The notes: generated by a model from the sequence alone, not told the origin. 64,000 nt of DNA from Pseudomonas monsensis (GCF_014268495.2 NZ_CP077087.1:4478501-4542500); one strand, 5' to 3'. Shown: positions 8,305 to 17,254, counted from the first letter of the stretch. A program made the numbers and translations.

Positions 8305-8395
8305 CTTCGCGAGCAAGCTCGCTCCCACAGGGTTTTGGGTCGTTCACAAATGGTGATTCAACTCGATACCTGTGGGAGCGAGCTTGCTCGCGAAG
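8305..8395. repeat. REPIN with perfect 25-base arms
   Basis: The arms (8305-8329 and 8371-8395) are exact reverse complements of the GAGCAAGCTCGCTCCCACA family, separated by 41 bases. It lies between the convergent copS and lolE genes. It has the same core as the element at 287-371. Confidence 0.92.
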
Positions 8396-8408
8396 ACGGA
8401 CTTGAAAC

Positions 8409-9653
8409 TCAGGAATATCTCAATGCATGAGCCGGCTCGATCTTCGCCGCCCGCCATGCCGGATACAGCGTCGCCAGGAAGCTCAGAATAAAGCCCGCCG
8501 AACAGATCAACAGCACATCCCCACCCTGCAATTCCGACGGCAGATTGCTGACGAAATACACGTCGGAGCTGAAGATATGCTGCCCGGTTACCCGCTCGAC
8601 CCAGCCGACCATCTCACTGACATTCAGCGCGGCGATCACCCCCAGTACGCCGCCAATGAGGGTGCCGACGATGCCAATCACCGTGCCCTGCACCATGAAG
8701 ATCGCCATGATCTGCCGGGGCGTGGCGCCAATGGTGCGCAGGATTGCGATGTCCGCGCCTTTGTCGTTCACCACCATGATCAACGTCGCGATGATGTTGA
8801 ACGCCGCCACGGCGACGATCATCAGCAACAGCAGGCCGATCATGGTTTTTTCCATTTTCATGGCGCTGAACAGGCTGCCCTGGGTGTGGGTCCAGTCGTC
8901 AGCCTTGAACTCGGCGCCAAGGCCTGTGGCGATGTCCGAAGACACTTTCGGTGCGGCGTACAAGTCTTTGACCGCCAGCCGCACGCTTTGCACCTGATTC
9001 GGTTCCCAGTGCTGCATGGTTGCCGCATCGGCCATGTGGATCAGGCCCATGGAGCCATCCAGCTCAGCGCCGACCTTGAACACACCGACCACATTCAGCC
9101 GTTGCATGCGCGGGGTGATGCCGCCCGGTGCGGTGCTGACTTCCGGCACGATCAGGGTCAGCTTGTCGCCAACGTTGAGGCGAAAGCGCCGCGCGGTGAT
9201 TTCACCGATCACCACACCAAACTCGCCCGGCTTCAGGGCATCGAGACGCCCCTGCACGATGTGCTGCGCCACAATCGACACTTTGCCTTCCTGGGCCGGG
9301 TCGATGCCGCTGATCTGGATCGGCTGCATCAAGCCCTTGTAGGACAGCATGCCTTCCATCTCGGTGAACGGTACGGCGGCCGTGACTTCGGGATTTTTCA
9401 TCGCGGCGGCGGCCACCGGCTGCCAGTCATCAATCGGCTTGACGCCGACGATGGTCGCGTGGGGCACCATGCCGAGGATGCGCGAGCTCATTTCGCGCTG
9501 GAAGCCGTTCATCACCGACAACACCACGATCATCGCCAGCACGCCGAGGGCGAGGCCGATCATCGAGGTCATCGAAATGAACGAAACAAAGCGATTGCGG
9601 CGCTTGGCGCGGGTATAGCGCGTGCCGATAAAGATCGATAACGGTCTGAACAT
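8409..9653 (-). CDS. lolE: Lipoprotein-releasing ABC transporter permease (LolC/E family), second copy
   Basis: This 414-residue inner-membrane protein has one N-terminal TM, a large periplasmic domain (about residues 45-260) and three C-terminal TMs, as in LolC/LolE. The complex moves outer-membrane lipoproteins from the inner membrane to LolA. It strikingly resembles the other permease at 10408, e.g. both begin MFRPL..FIGTRYTRAKRRN and both end LSFLATLYPAWRAA. The start at 9653 was chosen by alignment with that paralogue; a GTG four codons upstream is in frame, and neither has a good Shine-Dalgarno. A terminator hairpin separates it from lolD. Which permease is LolC and which LolE functionally is not decided by sequence. 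Confidence 0.88.
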   Translation of the reverse strand: MFRPLSIFIGTRYTRAKRRNRFVSFISMTSMIGLALGVLAMIVVLSVMNGFQREMSSRILGMVPHATIVGVKPIDDWQPVAAAAMKNPEVTAAVPFTEMEGMLSYKGLMQPIQISGIDPAQEGKVSIVAQHIVQGRLDALKPGEFGVVIGEITARRFRLNVGDKLTLIVPEVSTAPGGITPRMQRLNVVGVFKVGAELDGSMGLIHMADAATMQHWEPNQVQSVRLAVKDLYAAPKVSSDIATGLGAEFKADDWTHTQGSLFSAMKMEKTMIGLLLLMIVAVAAFNIIATLIMVVNDKGADIAILRTIGATPRQIMAIFMVQGTVIGIVGTLIGGVLGVIAALNVSEMVGWVERVTGQHIFSSDVYFVSNLPSELQGGDVLLICSAGFILSFLATLYPAWRAAKIEPAHALRYS

Positions 9654-9668
9654 TCGCTGGGGCACCGT

Positions 9669-9706
9669 ATAAAAATAAAAGACCCGGCGCCTTTACAGGC
9701 ACCGGG
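9669..9706 (-). terminator. Intrinsic terminator between lolD and lolE
   Basis: Read on the minus strand, CCCGGTGCC-TGTAAA-GGCGCCGGG forms a 9-pair stem (one G-U) followed by TCTTTTATTTTTAT. It lies directly after lolD and only about 15 bases before the lolE start, inside what should be one operon. Confidence 0.75.
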
Positions 9707-9716
9707 TTTCAGCCGG

Positions 9717-10415
9717 TCAGATAGGCGTCAGGCAGCCTTCCTGCAACTGCAGGACGCGATCCATCTGACGAGCCAGGTTCATGTCGTGAGTCACCACCAG
9801 GAACGCCGTGCGCATCGACGTGCTCAGCTCCAGCATCAGGTCCTGAATGCCTTCGGCGGTGTGGGAGTCGAGGTTGCCGGTGGGCTCGTCGAGCATCACC
9901 AGACCCGGGTTGTTCACCAGGGCGCGGGCAATGGCCACACGCTGACGCTCGCCACCGGACAACTCGGCCGGTTTGTGCTCCAGACGGTGCCCGAGGCCGA
10001 CTCGCTCCAGCAAGGCCGTGGCGCGCTGGCGCGCCTCAGGGATCGCGGTCTTGCCGATCAGCAGCGGCATGCAGACGTTCTCCAGCGCCGTGAATTCCGG
10101 CAGCAAGTGGTGGAACTGGTACACGAACCCGAGGGCACGGTTACGCAGCAGGCCACGCTTCTTCTCGCTCAGGGCCGACAACTCTTCGCCGTCGAGCCAG
10201 ACGCTGCCCTGGGTCGGCGTATCGAGGCCGCCGAGCAGGTTGAGCAAAGTACTTTTGCCCGAACCGGATTTGCCGACGATCGCCACACGCTCGCCCGGGT
10301 GCAACTCCAGTTGCAGACCGGCCAGCACTTCCACCGATTCCGGGCCTTCCTCGTAGGATTTGCCCAGGTTGCGACAGCTCAGGATTGCTTGTTCACTCAT
10401 GCCCGACTCACTCAT
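9717..10415 (-). CDS. lolD: Lipoprotein-releasing ABC transporter ATPase
   Basis: This 232-residue ABC ATPase has Walker A (GKSGSGKSTLLN), the LolD/MacB-type Q-loop region (FVYQFHHLLPEFTALENV), signature (LSGGERQRVAIARAL) and Walker B (LVMLDEPTGNLD). It powers release of outer-membrane lipoproteins to LolA. The ATG at 10415 was chosen because GGAGG stands 9 bases upstream inside the end of lolC; it overlaps lolC by 8 bases. A second in-frame ATG five codons later is possible. Confidence 0.93.
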   Translation of the reverse strand: MSESGMSEQAILSCRNLGKSYEEGPESVEVLAGLQLELHPGERVAIVGKSGSGKSTLLNLLGGLDTPTQGSVWLDGEELSALSEKKRGLLRNRALGFVYQFHHLLPEFTALENVCMPLLIGKTAIPEARQRATALLERVGLGHRLEHKPAELSGGERQRVAIARALVNNPGLVMLDEPTGNLDSHTAEGIQDLMLELSTSMRTAFLVVTHDMNLARQMDRVLQLQEGCLTPI

Positions 10416-11658
10416 AACGTAACGCCTCCGCCGGCTGGGTGCGCGCGGCACGCCAGGCGGGATACAGGGTGGCGAGGAAACTCAGGACCAACGCAGCGGC
10501 ACAGACCATGACCACGTCCTGGCTCTGCACCTGCGACGGCAGGTAATCAATGAAATACACGTCGGCATTCAGGAATTTATGGCCGATCAGCCCTTCGAGG
10601 GCCGAGATCGCCGCGCTGACGTTGAGCGCGGCGAAAATCCCCACCACGGCACCGATCGCCGTGCCGACCACGCCGATCACAGTGCCCTGCACCATGAACG
10701 TGCGCATGATCGTGCCCGGCGTGGCGCCCAATGTGCGCAGAATGGCGATGTCGCCCTTCTTGTCGTTGACCACCATCACCAGCGTGGAAATGATGTTGAA
10801 CGCAGCCACGGCGACGATCAGCAGCAACAACAGGCCGATCATGGCTTTTTCCATGCGGATGGCCTGATACAGATTGCCGTGGGTACGGGTCCAGTCGCGG
10901 GCGTAATAATGGTCTTCACCGAGTTGCTGGGCGATGTTCCACGCCACACGCGGCGCCTGGAACAGGTCGTCGAACTTCAGGCGGATGCCCTGCACCTGAT
11001 CAGGTTTCCAGCGGTGCATCTTCGCCAGATCCTGCAGGTTGGTCACGCCGAGGTAACCGTCGAGCTCACCAGCGCCGACATGGAAAATGCCGACCACGGT
11101 GAAGCGCTTCATACGCGGGAACATCCCCGCCGGGGTCAGACTGACCTCCGGTGCGACGAAGGTGATCTTGTCACCGATGCCCACCCCGAGCTTGGTCGCG
11201 GCCTTGTCGCCGATCACAATGCCGAAGCTGCCCGGCGTCAGATCGTCGAGTTTGCCCTGCTGCATGAAGTTGTCGATGATCGACACATTGCGCTCGAGCG
11301 CAGGGTCGATGGCGTTGAGCAACACCTTGGACACCTGACCGTTATTGGTCAGCAGGCCCTGCATCTGGGTGAATGGCGCAACGGCCGTCACCTGCGGGTT
11401 CTGCTTGACCTTGGCGGCCAGGCCTTGCCAATCGTTGATCGGCTCGGTGGATTCGATGGTCGCGTGGGGCACCATGCCCAGCACACGGGTGCGCATCTCA
11501 TGATCGAAGCCGTTCATCACCGAGAGCACCACGATCATCACGACCACGCCAAGGGCGAGCCCGATCATCGAAGTCAGGGAAATGAATGACACAAAATGAT
11601 TGCGACGCTTTGCACGGGTATAACGCGTGCCGATAAATACGAAGAGAGGTCTGAACAT
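10408..11658 (-). CDS. lolC: Lipoprotein-releasing ABC transporter permease (LolC/E family), first copy
   Basis: This 416-residue permease has the same four-TM layout as its paralogue at 8409: N-terminal TM around LTSMIGLALGVVVMIVVLSVM, a periplasmic domain, then TMs including MIGLLLLLIVAVAAFNIIST. The MNDKKGDIAILRTLGA-type cytoplasmic loop contacts LolD. It is the first gene of lolC-lolD-(lolE). The hook region (GAGELDGYLGVTNLQDLAKMH) that grips LolA in LolC is present in both copies, so naming follows operon order. It is divergent from a PilZ gene with a 94-base spacer. Confidence 0.9.
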   Translation of the reverse strand: MFRPLFVFIGTRYTRAKRRNHFVSFISLTSMIGLALGVVVMIVVLSVMNGFDHEMRTRVLGMVPHATIESTEPINDWQGLAAKVKQNPQVTAVAPFTQMQGLLTNNGQVSKVLLNAIDPALERNVSIIDNFMQQGKLDDLTPGSFGIVIGDKAATKLGVGIGDKITFVAPEVSLTPAGMFPRMKRFTVVGIFHVGAGELDGYLGVTNLQDLAKMHRWKPDQVQGIRLKFDDLFQAPRVAWNIAQQLGEDHYYARDWTRTHGNLYQAIRMEKAMIGLLLLLIVAVAAFNIISTLVMVVNDKKGDIAILRTLGATPGTIMRTFMVQGTVIGVVGTAIGAVVGIFAALNVSAAISALEGLIGHKFLNADVYFIDYLPSQVQSQDVVMVCAAALVLSFLATLYPAWRAARTQPAEALRYE

Positions 11659-11752
11659 GTCGGGGCTTGTTCGGAGGGAAAAGGAACGTCCTTGTGGCGG
11701 GGGTCGATAACCAGCTTTACACTCAGACCACCGCCGCTACCATGGGTTCGCC

Positions 11753-12334
11753 ATGTCGACATTAGATGAAGAAGATCGCCGCGAATACTACCGTATCGAG
11801 GACACGATCGCACTGGAAATTCAGCCCCTGTCCGCTCCCGAAGCCGCAGGCCAGGAAGTGTTGCAGGATGCTTCCCCGCTCTTCAACCTGCTCAGTGAAC
11901 TGCACCTGAGTGAATTCGAGTCGCAACACCTGTTGCGCCAGATCAGCGAGCGCGACCGGGCCATCGCCGCGTTCCTCAAATCCCAGAACAAACGCATCGA
12001 CCTGCTCAGCCAGGTGGTCGCCCTGACCGTGCTCGGCCACATCGGCGAGCCGCAACCGGTGATCATCTCCGAAGGCGGGATCGACTTTCAGCACCCGACC
12101 GCGCTTGCCACTGGCGCGCACCTGTCGGTGAAACTGGTGCTGATGCCGCAGGCGCTCGGCCTGTTGCTGCGCGCCCGCGTCACCCATTGCGATCGCAAGG
12201 GCGACGGCTACGACGTCGGCACCGAGTTCGAACACTTGACCGACGCCCAGCGCCAGTTGCTCGCGCGCTATATCTTGCAGAAGCAGGCCCAGGAACGACG
12301 CCTGGCCCGCGAACAGAACGAATCTGGCATCTAA
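11753..12334 (+). CDS. PilZ-domain protein with N-terminal extension
   Basis: This 193-residue protein opens with RREYYRIED, an RxxxR-type PilZ motif, followed by a helical region of about 70 residues (SELHLSEFESQHLLRQI...) and the PilZ barrel. The second c-di-GMP motif is weak: the expected DxSxxG reads IISEGGIDF, lacking the Asp/Asn. Binding of c-di-GMP is therefore uncertain. It has no signal or TM. It is divergent from lolC and lies 14 bases before ugpQ, probably in an operon with it. Confidence 0.78.
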   Translation: MSTLDEEDRREYYRIEDTIALEIQPLSAPEAAGQEVLQDASPLFNLLSELHLSEFESQHLLRQISERDRAIAAFLKSQNKRIDLLSQVVALTVLGHIGEPQPVIISEGGIDFQHPTALATGAHLSVKLVLMPQALGLLLRARVTHCDRKGDGYDVGTEFEHLTDAQRQLLARYILQKQAQERRLAREQNESGI

Positions 12335-12348
12335 TTTAAGGAAGCACC

Positions 12349-13071
12349 GTGACCCTCATCTACGGCCACCGCGGCGCCAAGGGCGAAGCACCGGAAAATA
12401 CCCTGACCAGTTTTCAGGAATGTCTCAAACACGGCGTGCGCCGTTGCGAACTGGACCTGCACCTGTCCAAGGACGGCGAGTTGATGGTCATCCACGACCC
12501 GACCCTCAAGCGCACCACCGACCGCCGTGGCAAGGTCGTCGAGCACACCGCCGCGGAACTTGTGACCTACGACGCGCGCAAGGGCGGCCCGGGCTGGATC
12601 AAGCCGTGCCCGATTCCAACGCTGGAAGAATTGTTTGAGCAGTGTGATTTCGAGCACTGGCAACTGGAAGTCAAAAGTGCGTCGCGCACCCGCGCTGCAA
12701 CCACCGTGCTGACGATTCGCGAAATGGCCCAGCGCCATGGCTTGCTCGACAAGGTGACCATTACTTCGAGTTCGCGAGAAGTGCTGAAAGCGGCACTGGA
12801 CCTGGTGCCGGACGTGTCACGCGGACTGGTAGCCGAATACGCCTGGCTCGACCCGTTGAAGGTCGCGGCCAACTATGGCTGTGAGATTCTGGCGCTGAAC
12901 TGGACGCTGTGTACGCCGGAACGCCTGCAGAAGGCGCAGCGTCAGGGGCTGCATGTGTCGGTGTGGACCGTCAACGAGCCTGCGCTGATGCGCAGACTCG
13001 CCGACTTCGGCGTTGACAGCCTGATTACAGACTTTCCCGGTTTGGCCACTGCCACCCTCGAGAATTGCTGA
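12349..13071 (+). CDS. ugpQ: Cytoplasmic glycerophosphodiester phosphodiesterase
   Basis: This 240-residue GDPD-family enzyme has the catalytic start YGHRGAKGEAPENTL, the metal-binding ELDLHLSKDGELMVIHDP and the C-terminal VWTVNEP. It hydrolyses glycerophosphodiesters from phospholipid turnover to glycerol-3-phosphate and an alcohol. No signal peptide is present, which favours the cytoplasmic UgpQ type over periplasmic GlpQ. The start is GTG, supported by AAGGAA six bases upstream. It converges on sthA. Confidence 0.92.
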   Translation: MTLIYGHRGAKGEAPENTLTSFQECLKHGVRRCELDLHLSKDGELMVIHDPTLKRTTDRRGKVVEHTAAELVTYDARKGGPGWIKPCPIPTLEELFEQCDFEHWQLEVKSASRTRAATTVLTIREMAQRHGLLDKVTITSSSREVLKAALDLVPDVSRGLVAEYAWLDPLKVAANYGCEILALNWTLCTPERLQKAQRQGLHVSVWTVNEPALMRRLADFGVDSLITDFPGLATATLENC

Positions 13072-13082
13072 AATCGGTCTCC

Positions 13083-13107
13083 CCGGCCGGCTCAGGCCAC
13101 CGGCCGG
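13083..13107. terminator. GC-rich hairpin between ugpQ and sthA, possible terminator
   Basis: Two CCGGCCGG octamers (self-complementary) flank a 9-base loop in the 42-base convergent spacer. There is no T run directly behind either side, so intrinsic termination is uncertain. Confidence 0.4.
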
Positions 13108-13113
13108 AGCCCG

Positions 13114-14508
13114 TCAAAAAAGCCGGTTGAGGCCGTCGTACGCCGCTACCCGATAGGCTTCGGCCATGGTCGGGTAGTTGAACGTGGTGTTGACGAAGTA
13201 CTTCAGCGTATTCAACTCACCCGGCTGGCTCATGATTGCCTGACCGATGTGCACGATCTCCGACGCCTGATAACCGAAGCAGTGCACGCCCAGTACTTCC
13301 AGGGTTTCACGGTGGAACAGGATCTTCAGCATGCCTTGCGGCTCGCCGGCGATCTGTGCACGCGCCATGCTCTTGAAGAACGCCTTGCCGACTTCGTACG
13401 GCACCTTGGCCTGGGTCAGCTCCTGCTCGTTCTTGCCGATCGAGCTGATCTCCGGAATGGTGTAGATACCGGTCGGCACGTCATTCACAAAGCGCCAGCT
13501 GCCGTTATCGACAATGCTGCCGGCTGCCGAACGACCCTGGTCGTGGGCGGCACTGGCCAGGCTCGGCCAGCCGATCACATCGCCGGCACCGTAGATGTTC
13601 GGCACGCAGGTGCGGTAGGCCTCGTCGACTTCGATCTGGCCACGGCTGTTGACCTTGACGCCGATGTTTTCCAGACCGAGCTGGTCGGTGTTACCGGTAC
13701 GGCCGTTGCACCAGAGCAAGGCGTCGGCCTTGATCTTCTTGCCGGATTTGAGGTGCAGGATCACGCCGTTATCGACGCCTTCAACGCGATCGTAATCTTC
13801 GTTGTGGCGCACGGTGATGTTGTTGTTGCTGAAGTGGTAGCTCAGCGCCTGGGAGATTTCCGAGTCGAGGAAGCTCAGCAACTGACCGCGGTTGTCCACC
13901 AGCTCAACCAATACCCCAAGGCCACTGAAGATCGAGGCGTATTCGCAACCGATCACGCCGGCGCCGTAAACGATCAGTTTGCGCGGGGTGTGGCCGAGGC
14001 TGAGGATGGTGTCGCTATCGTAGATGCGCGGGTGGTGGAAATCGATGTCCGCCGGGCGATACGGGCGCGAACCGGTGGCGATGATGATGTGCTTGGCCAC
14101 CAGTTTCTCGACCACGCCGTTGGCGCAGACCACTTCGATGGTTTGCTCGTCGGCGAAGCTGCCGGTGCCAAAGAACACGTCGACGCGGTTACGGGCGTAG
14201 TAGCCGGTACGCGAAGCGACTTGTTTGGAAATGACTTTCTCGGCGCTTTTCAACACGTCCGGGAAGGAGAACCAGCGCGGTTCGCCGATCGCCCGGAACA
14301 TCGGGTTGGTGTTGAACTGCATGATCTGCCGCACCGAGTGACGCAGGGCCTTGGACGGGATGGTACCGAGGTGGGTGCAGTTACCGCCGACCTGGCGACG
14401 GCTGTCGACCATCGCGACCTTGCGCCCTGCTTTGGCGGCGTTCATTGCCGCGCCTTCTCCCGCCGGGCCGGAACCCAACACCACCACGTCGTAGTTGTAG
14501 ACAGCCAT
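13114..14508 (-). CDS. sthA: Soluble pyridine nucleotide transhydrogenase
   Basis: This 464-residue flavoprotein is related to dihydrolipoamide dehydrogenase. It has the FAD site GSGPAGEGAAMNAA near residue 12, an NAD(P) site (VYGAGVIGCEYASIFSGLG) and the dimerisation domain. The redox disulfide of the family is lost: Cys44 is kept but the partner position 49 is Thr (NCTHLGTIPSK), as in known SthA. It balances NADPH and NADH, mainly oxidising excess NADPH. It follows ugpQ in convergent order, as in P. aeruginosa. Confidence 0.95.
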   Translation of the reverse strand: MAVYNYDVVVLGSGPAGEGAAMNAAKAGRKVAMVDSRRQVGGNCTHLGTIPSKALRHSVRQIMQFNTNPMFRAIGEPRWFSFPDVLKSAEKVISKQVASRTGYYARNRVDVFFGTGSFADEQTIEVVCANGVVEKLVAKHIIIATGSRPYRPADIDFHHPRIYDSDTILSLGHTPRKLIVYGAGVIGCEYASIFSGLGVLVELVDNRGQLLSFLDSEISQALSYHFSNNNITVRHNEDYDRVEGVDNGVILHLKSGKKIKADALLWCNGRTGNTDQLGLENIGVKVNSRGQIEVDEAYRTCVPNIYGAGDVIGWPSLASAAHDQGRSAAGSIVDNGSWRFVNDVPTGIYTIPEISSIGKNEQELTQAKVPYEVGKAFFKSMARAQIAGEPQGMLKILFHRETLEVLGVHCFGYQASEIVHIGQAIMSQPGELNTLKYFVNTTFNYPTMAEAYRVAAYDGLNRLF

Positions 14509-14705
14509 GCGTACTCCTCAGAACAGGCCGCGATGCCAGCAGCACCGACGGCTAAATCACGCCGAATCGCGGCGCGAAGGAACAATTGGGGGCCAATGAA
14601 GAACCCGGACACAGTCTATAGAAGCGTCAACGCCGCGCACATTAACCCTTGGTCGCGTCGTAGGCTACTTTTGCCTGCACTACAACGCCAGCCTTCGTAC
14701 TGTTT

Positions 14706-15722
14706 TCAGTCAACTTTTGCGCCATTGAGCCGCTCGAACGCCCGACTGGTGCGGATGACGAAACCTGTATCGGCACGAATCACGAAGAATGCAGCAATCC
14801 CATGTTTTTCGGCATAGTCCCACGCCCTTTCCGGCCCGAGAATCAGCAACAGCGTCGATAGTCCATCGGCCATCAACGCTGAAGGATGAATCACCGTGAC
14901 TGACGCCAGGTTGTGCAGGACCGGCGCCCCGCTGCGCGCATCGAGAGTGTGGGAATAACGCCGACCGTCCTGCAGGAAATAGTTACGGTAATCCCCGGAC
15001 GTGGACACACCGTAGCCATCGACATTAATGATGCGCTCGGCGACCTGTTGATCGTCACGAGGTTCTTCCAGCGCGATGCGCCATGCCGAGCCGTCGAGTT
15101 TTTTGCCCTTGGCCTTCAGTTCGCCCGTGGCTTCAGCGAGATAGTCATGGATACCCATGGCTTCGAGTCTGGCGGCAATGGTGTCGACGGCATACCCGGC
15201 GGCGATGCTGTTGAAGTCGACTTCGACAGCGGCGTCCTTGCACAACTGCTCGCCATTGATGCGCAAGTGCTGATAACCGACGCGCGACATCACCTCGGCG
15301 AGTGCGGCGGCGCCAGGGACTTTCTCTTCGCGCCCCTGCGGGCCGAACCCCCAGAGATTCATCAGCGGTTCGACAGTCAGGTCGTAGGAGCCTTCGCTTT
15401 GCGCTGACAGTTGTTCGCCCGTGCGGACCAATTCGAGTACCGCTGCAGGCATTTTCTGACAGCTATTGGCGGGTAAAGCGTTGAAGCGCTCGATGTCCGA
15501 ATCGTTGCGATAGGTGGATAGCTGCCGATCGACTTCGCCGAGGATCCCCTCCACTTCACCGCGAACTTGCTTCGGTTCGGGCAAGCCGGCGCGGCGCACA
15601 TACTTGATTGAATACGTGCTGCCCATGGTCGCCCCACCAAGGCTTTCCATGGAATCGCCATTGCCGCAGCCTGCCAATAAGCCAGCCAGAATCACAAGCC
15701 CAAGCAACCGTCTAGTGAACAA
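14706..15722 (-). CDS. apbE: FAD:protein FMN transferase (ApbE)
   Basis: This 338-residue ApbE-family enzyme attaches FMN covalently to Thr of target flavoproteins such as NqrB/NqrC or RnfG. It is a predicted lipoprotein with lipobox LLAGC (Cys19). Family motifs are GGATMGSTYSIKY, the Mg/FAD region VDFNSIAAGYAVD and YSHTLDARSGAPV. The start is TTG, immediately after an in-frame stop and preceded by GGAGAG; no in-frame ATG gives a complete signal peptide. No Nqr or Rnf target lies next to it in this window. Confidence 0.9.
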   Translation of the reverse strand: MFTRRLLGLVILAGLLAGCGNGDSMESLGGATMGSTYSIKYVRRAGLPEPKQVRGEVEGILGEVDRQLSTYRNDSDIERFNALPANSCQKMPAAVLELVRTGEQLSAQSEGSYDLTVEPLMNLWGFGPQGREEKVPGAAALAEVMSRVGYQHLRINGEQLCKDAAVEVDFNSIAAGYAVDTIAARLEAMGIHDYLAEATGELKAKGKKLDGSAWRIALEEPRDDQQVAERIINVDGYGVSTSGDYRNYFLQDGRRYSHTLDARSGAPVLHNLASVTVIHPSALMADGLSTLLLILGPERAWDYAEKHGIAAFFVIRADTGFVIRTSRAFERLNGAKVD

Positions 15723-15812
15723 TTATTCATCTCTCCGTAAAACCGCGACGGCCATTATGAATTAAAGGATCTGCAACATCTTTATACAAAATCCAATAGC
15801 GAGTACCTGAAC

Positions 15813-17114
15813 ATGTCCTCCACCACGGGCAAAGGCAAAGCGATTTTTCGCGTTGTCAGCGGCAACTTCCTCGAAATGTTCGACTTCATGGTCTATGGCT
15901 TTTACGCCACAGCCATTGCCAAGACCTTCTTCCCCACCGACAGCGCCTTCGCTTCGCTGATGCTTTCACTGGCCACTTTTGGGGCCGGCTTCTTGATGCG
16001 TCCGCTCGGGGCGATTTTCCTCGGCGCCTACATTGACCGTCATGGCCGTCGCCAAGGGCTGATCATCACGCTGGCGTTGATGGCTGCCGGTACGATCCTC
16101 ATCGCCTGTGTTCCAGGCTACGCCACCCTCGGCGTCGCTGCGCCGTTGATCGTGCTGTTTGGTCGGTTGCTGCAAGGCTTTTCCGCTGGCGTAGAACTGG
16201 GCGGCGTATCTGTCTATCTGGCAGAGATCGCCACACCAGGCCGCAAGGGCTTCTTCGTCAGCTGGCAGTCTGCGAGTCAGCAAGCGGCGGTGGTTTTCGC
16301 CGGCCTGCTCGGCGTCGGCCTCAACCACTGGCTGAGCCCGGAACAAATGGGTGACTGGGGCTGGCGCGTGCCGTTCCTGATCGGCTGCATGATTGTGCCG
16401 GTGATCTTTGTCATTCGCCGCTCGCTGGAGGAAACGCCAGAGTTCCAAGCCAGGAAACATCGCCCGACCCTGCGGGAAATTGTCCGCTCGATCGGTCAGA
16501 ACTTTGGCATCGTCATCGCCGGCATGGCACTGGTGGTGATGACTACGGTGTCGTTCTACCTGATCACCGCCTACACCCCGACCTTCGGCAAGGCTGAACT
16601 GCATTTGTCGGATTTCGATGCGTTACTGGTGACGGTGTGTATTGGTCTGTCGAACTTCTTCTGGTTGCCGGTGATGGGCTCGGTGTCTGACAAGATCGGC
16701 CGTAAACCCTTACTGCTGGCTGCGACCATTCTGGCGATCCTGACGGCTTATCCGGCACTGTCGTGGCTGGTGGCGAACCCGAGCTTCAGCCATTTGCTGA
16801 TTGTCGAGTTGTGGCTGTCGTTCCTCTACGGTTCGTACAACGGGGCGATGGTGGTGGCGCTGACCGAGATCATGCCGGTTGAAGTGCGTACGACCGGCTT
16901 CTCACTGGCTTACAGCCTGGCAACCGCGACGTTCGGCGGCTTTACCCCGGCGGCTTGTACTTACCTGATTCATGTGCTGGACAACAAGGCAGCACCGGGG
17001 ATCTGGCTGAGTGGTGCGGCGGTGTTGGGATTGATTGCGACGCTGGTGTTGTTCCGCGGTAACCGGCATGAGCTGCGTACTGCGCAGGCCTCGATCGTCG
17101 GCGGCGCCAGATAA
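15813..17114 (+). CDS. MFS proton symporter, citrate/tricarballylate type (MHS family)
   Basis: This 433-residue, 12-TM protein of the metabolite:H+ symporter family has the family opening NFLEMFDFMVYGFYA, the loop 2-3 motif GAYIDRHGRRQGL, GRLLQGFSAGVELGG, and the repeat motif VSDKIGRKP between TM8 and TM9. Closest recognised members are citrate (CitA) and tricarballylate (TcuC) carriers, importing the tricarboxylate with protons. Substrate is inferred by family only, and no catabolic gene adjoins. It is divergent from apbE. Confidence 0.85.
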   Translation: MSSTTGKGKAIFRVVSGNFLEMFDFMVYGFYATAIAKTFFPTDSAFASLMLSLATFGAGFLMRPLGAIFLGAYIDRHGRRQGLIITLALMAAGTILIACVPGYATLGVAAPLIVLFGRLLQGFSAGVELGGVSVYLAEIATPGRKGFFVSWQSASQQAAVVFAGLLGVGLNHWLSPEQMGDWGWRVPFLIGCMIVPVIFVIRRSLEETPEFQARKHRPTLREIVRSIGQNFGIVIAGMALVVMTTVSFYLITAYTPTFGKAELHLSDFDALLVTVCIGLSNFFWLPVMGSVSDKIGRKPLLLAATILAILTAYPALSWLVANPSFSHLLIVELWLSFLYGSYNGAMVVALTEIMPVEVRTTGFSLAYSLATATFGGFTPAACTYLIHVLDNKAAPGIWLSGAAVLGLIATLVLFRGNRHELRTAQASIVGGAR

Positions 17115-17120
17115 GACGCT

Positions 17121-17211
17121 ATCGCTGGCAAGCCAGCTCCCACAGGGACTTCGGGCGTGAACACAATTGTGCAACCTCCCAAGAACCTGTGGGAGCTGGC
17201 TTGCCAGCGAT
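17121..17211. repeat. REPIN with perfect 26-base arms, second family
   Basis: Arms 17121-17146 and 17186-17211 are exact reverse complements with core GGCAAGCCAGCTCCCACA, separated by 39 bases. It differs from the 287 and 8305 elements, so at least two REP families coexist. A single partial copy of this core is at 48841-48864. Confidence 0.92.
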
Positions 17212-17254
17212 GAGGCCGGCACAGGCAATAGAGATTGATCCAGCCACACAAACA

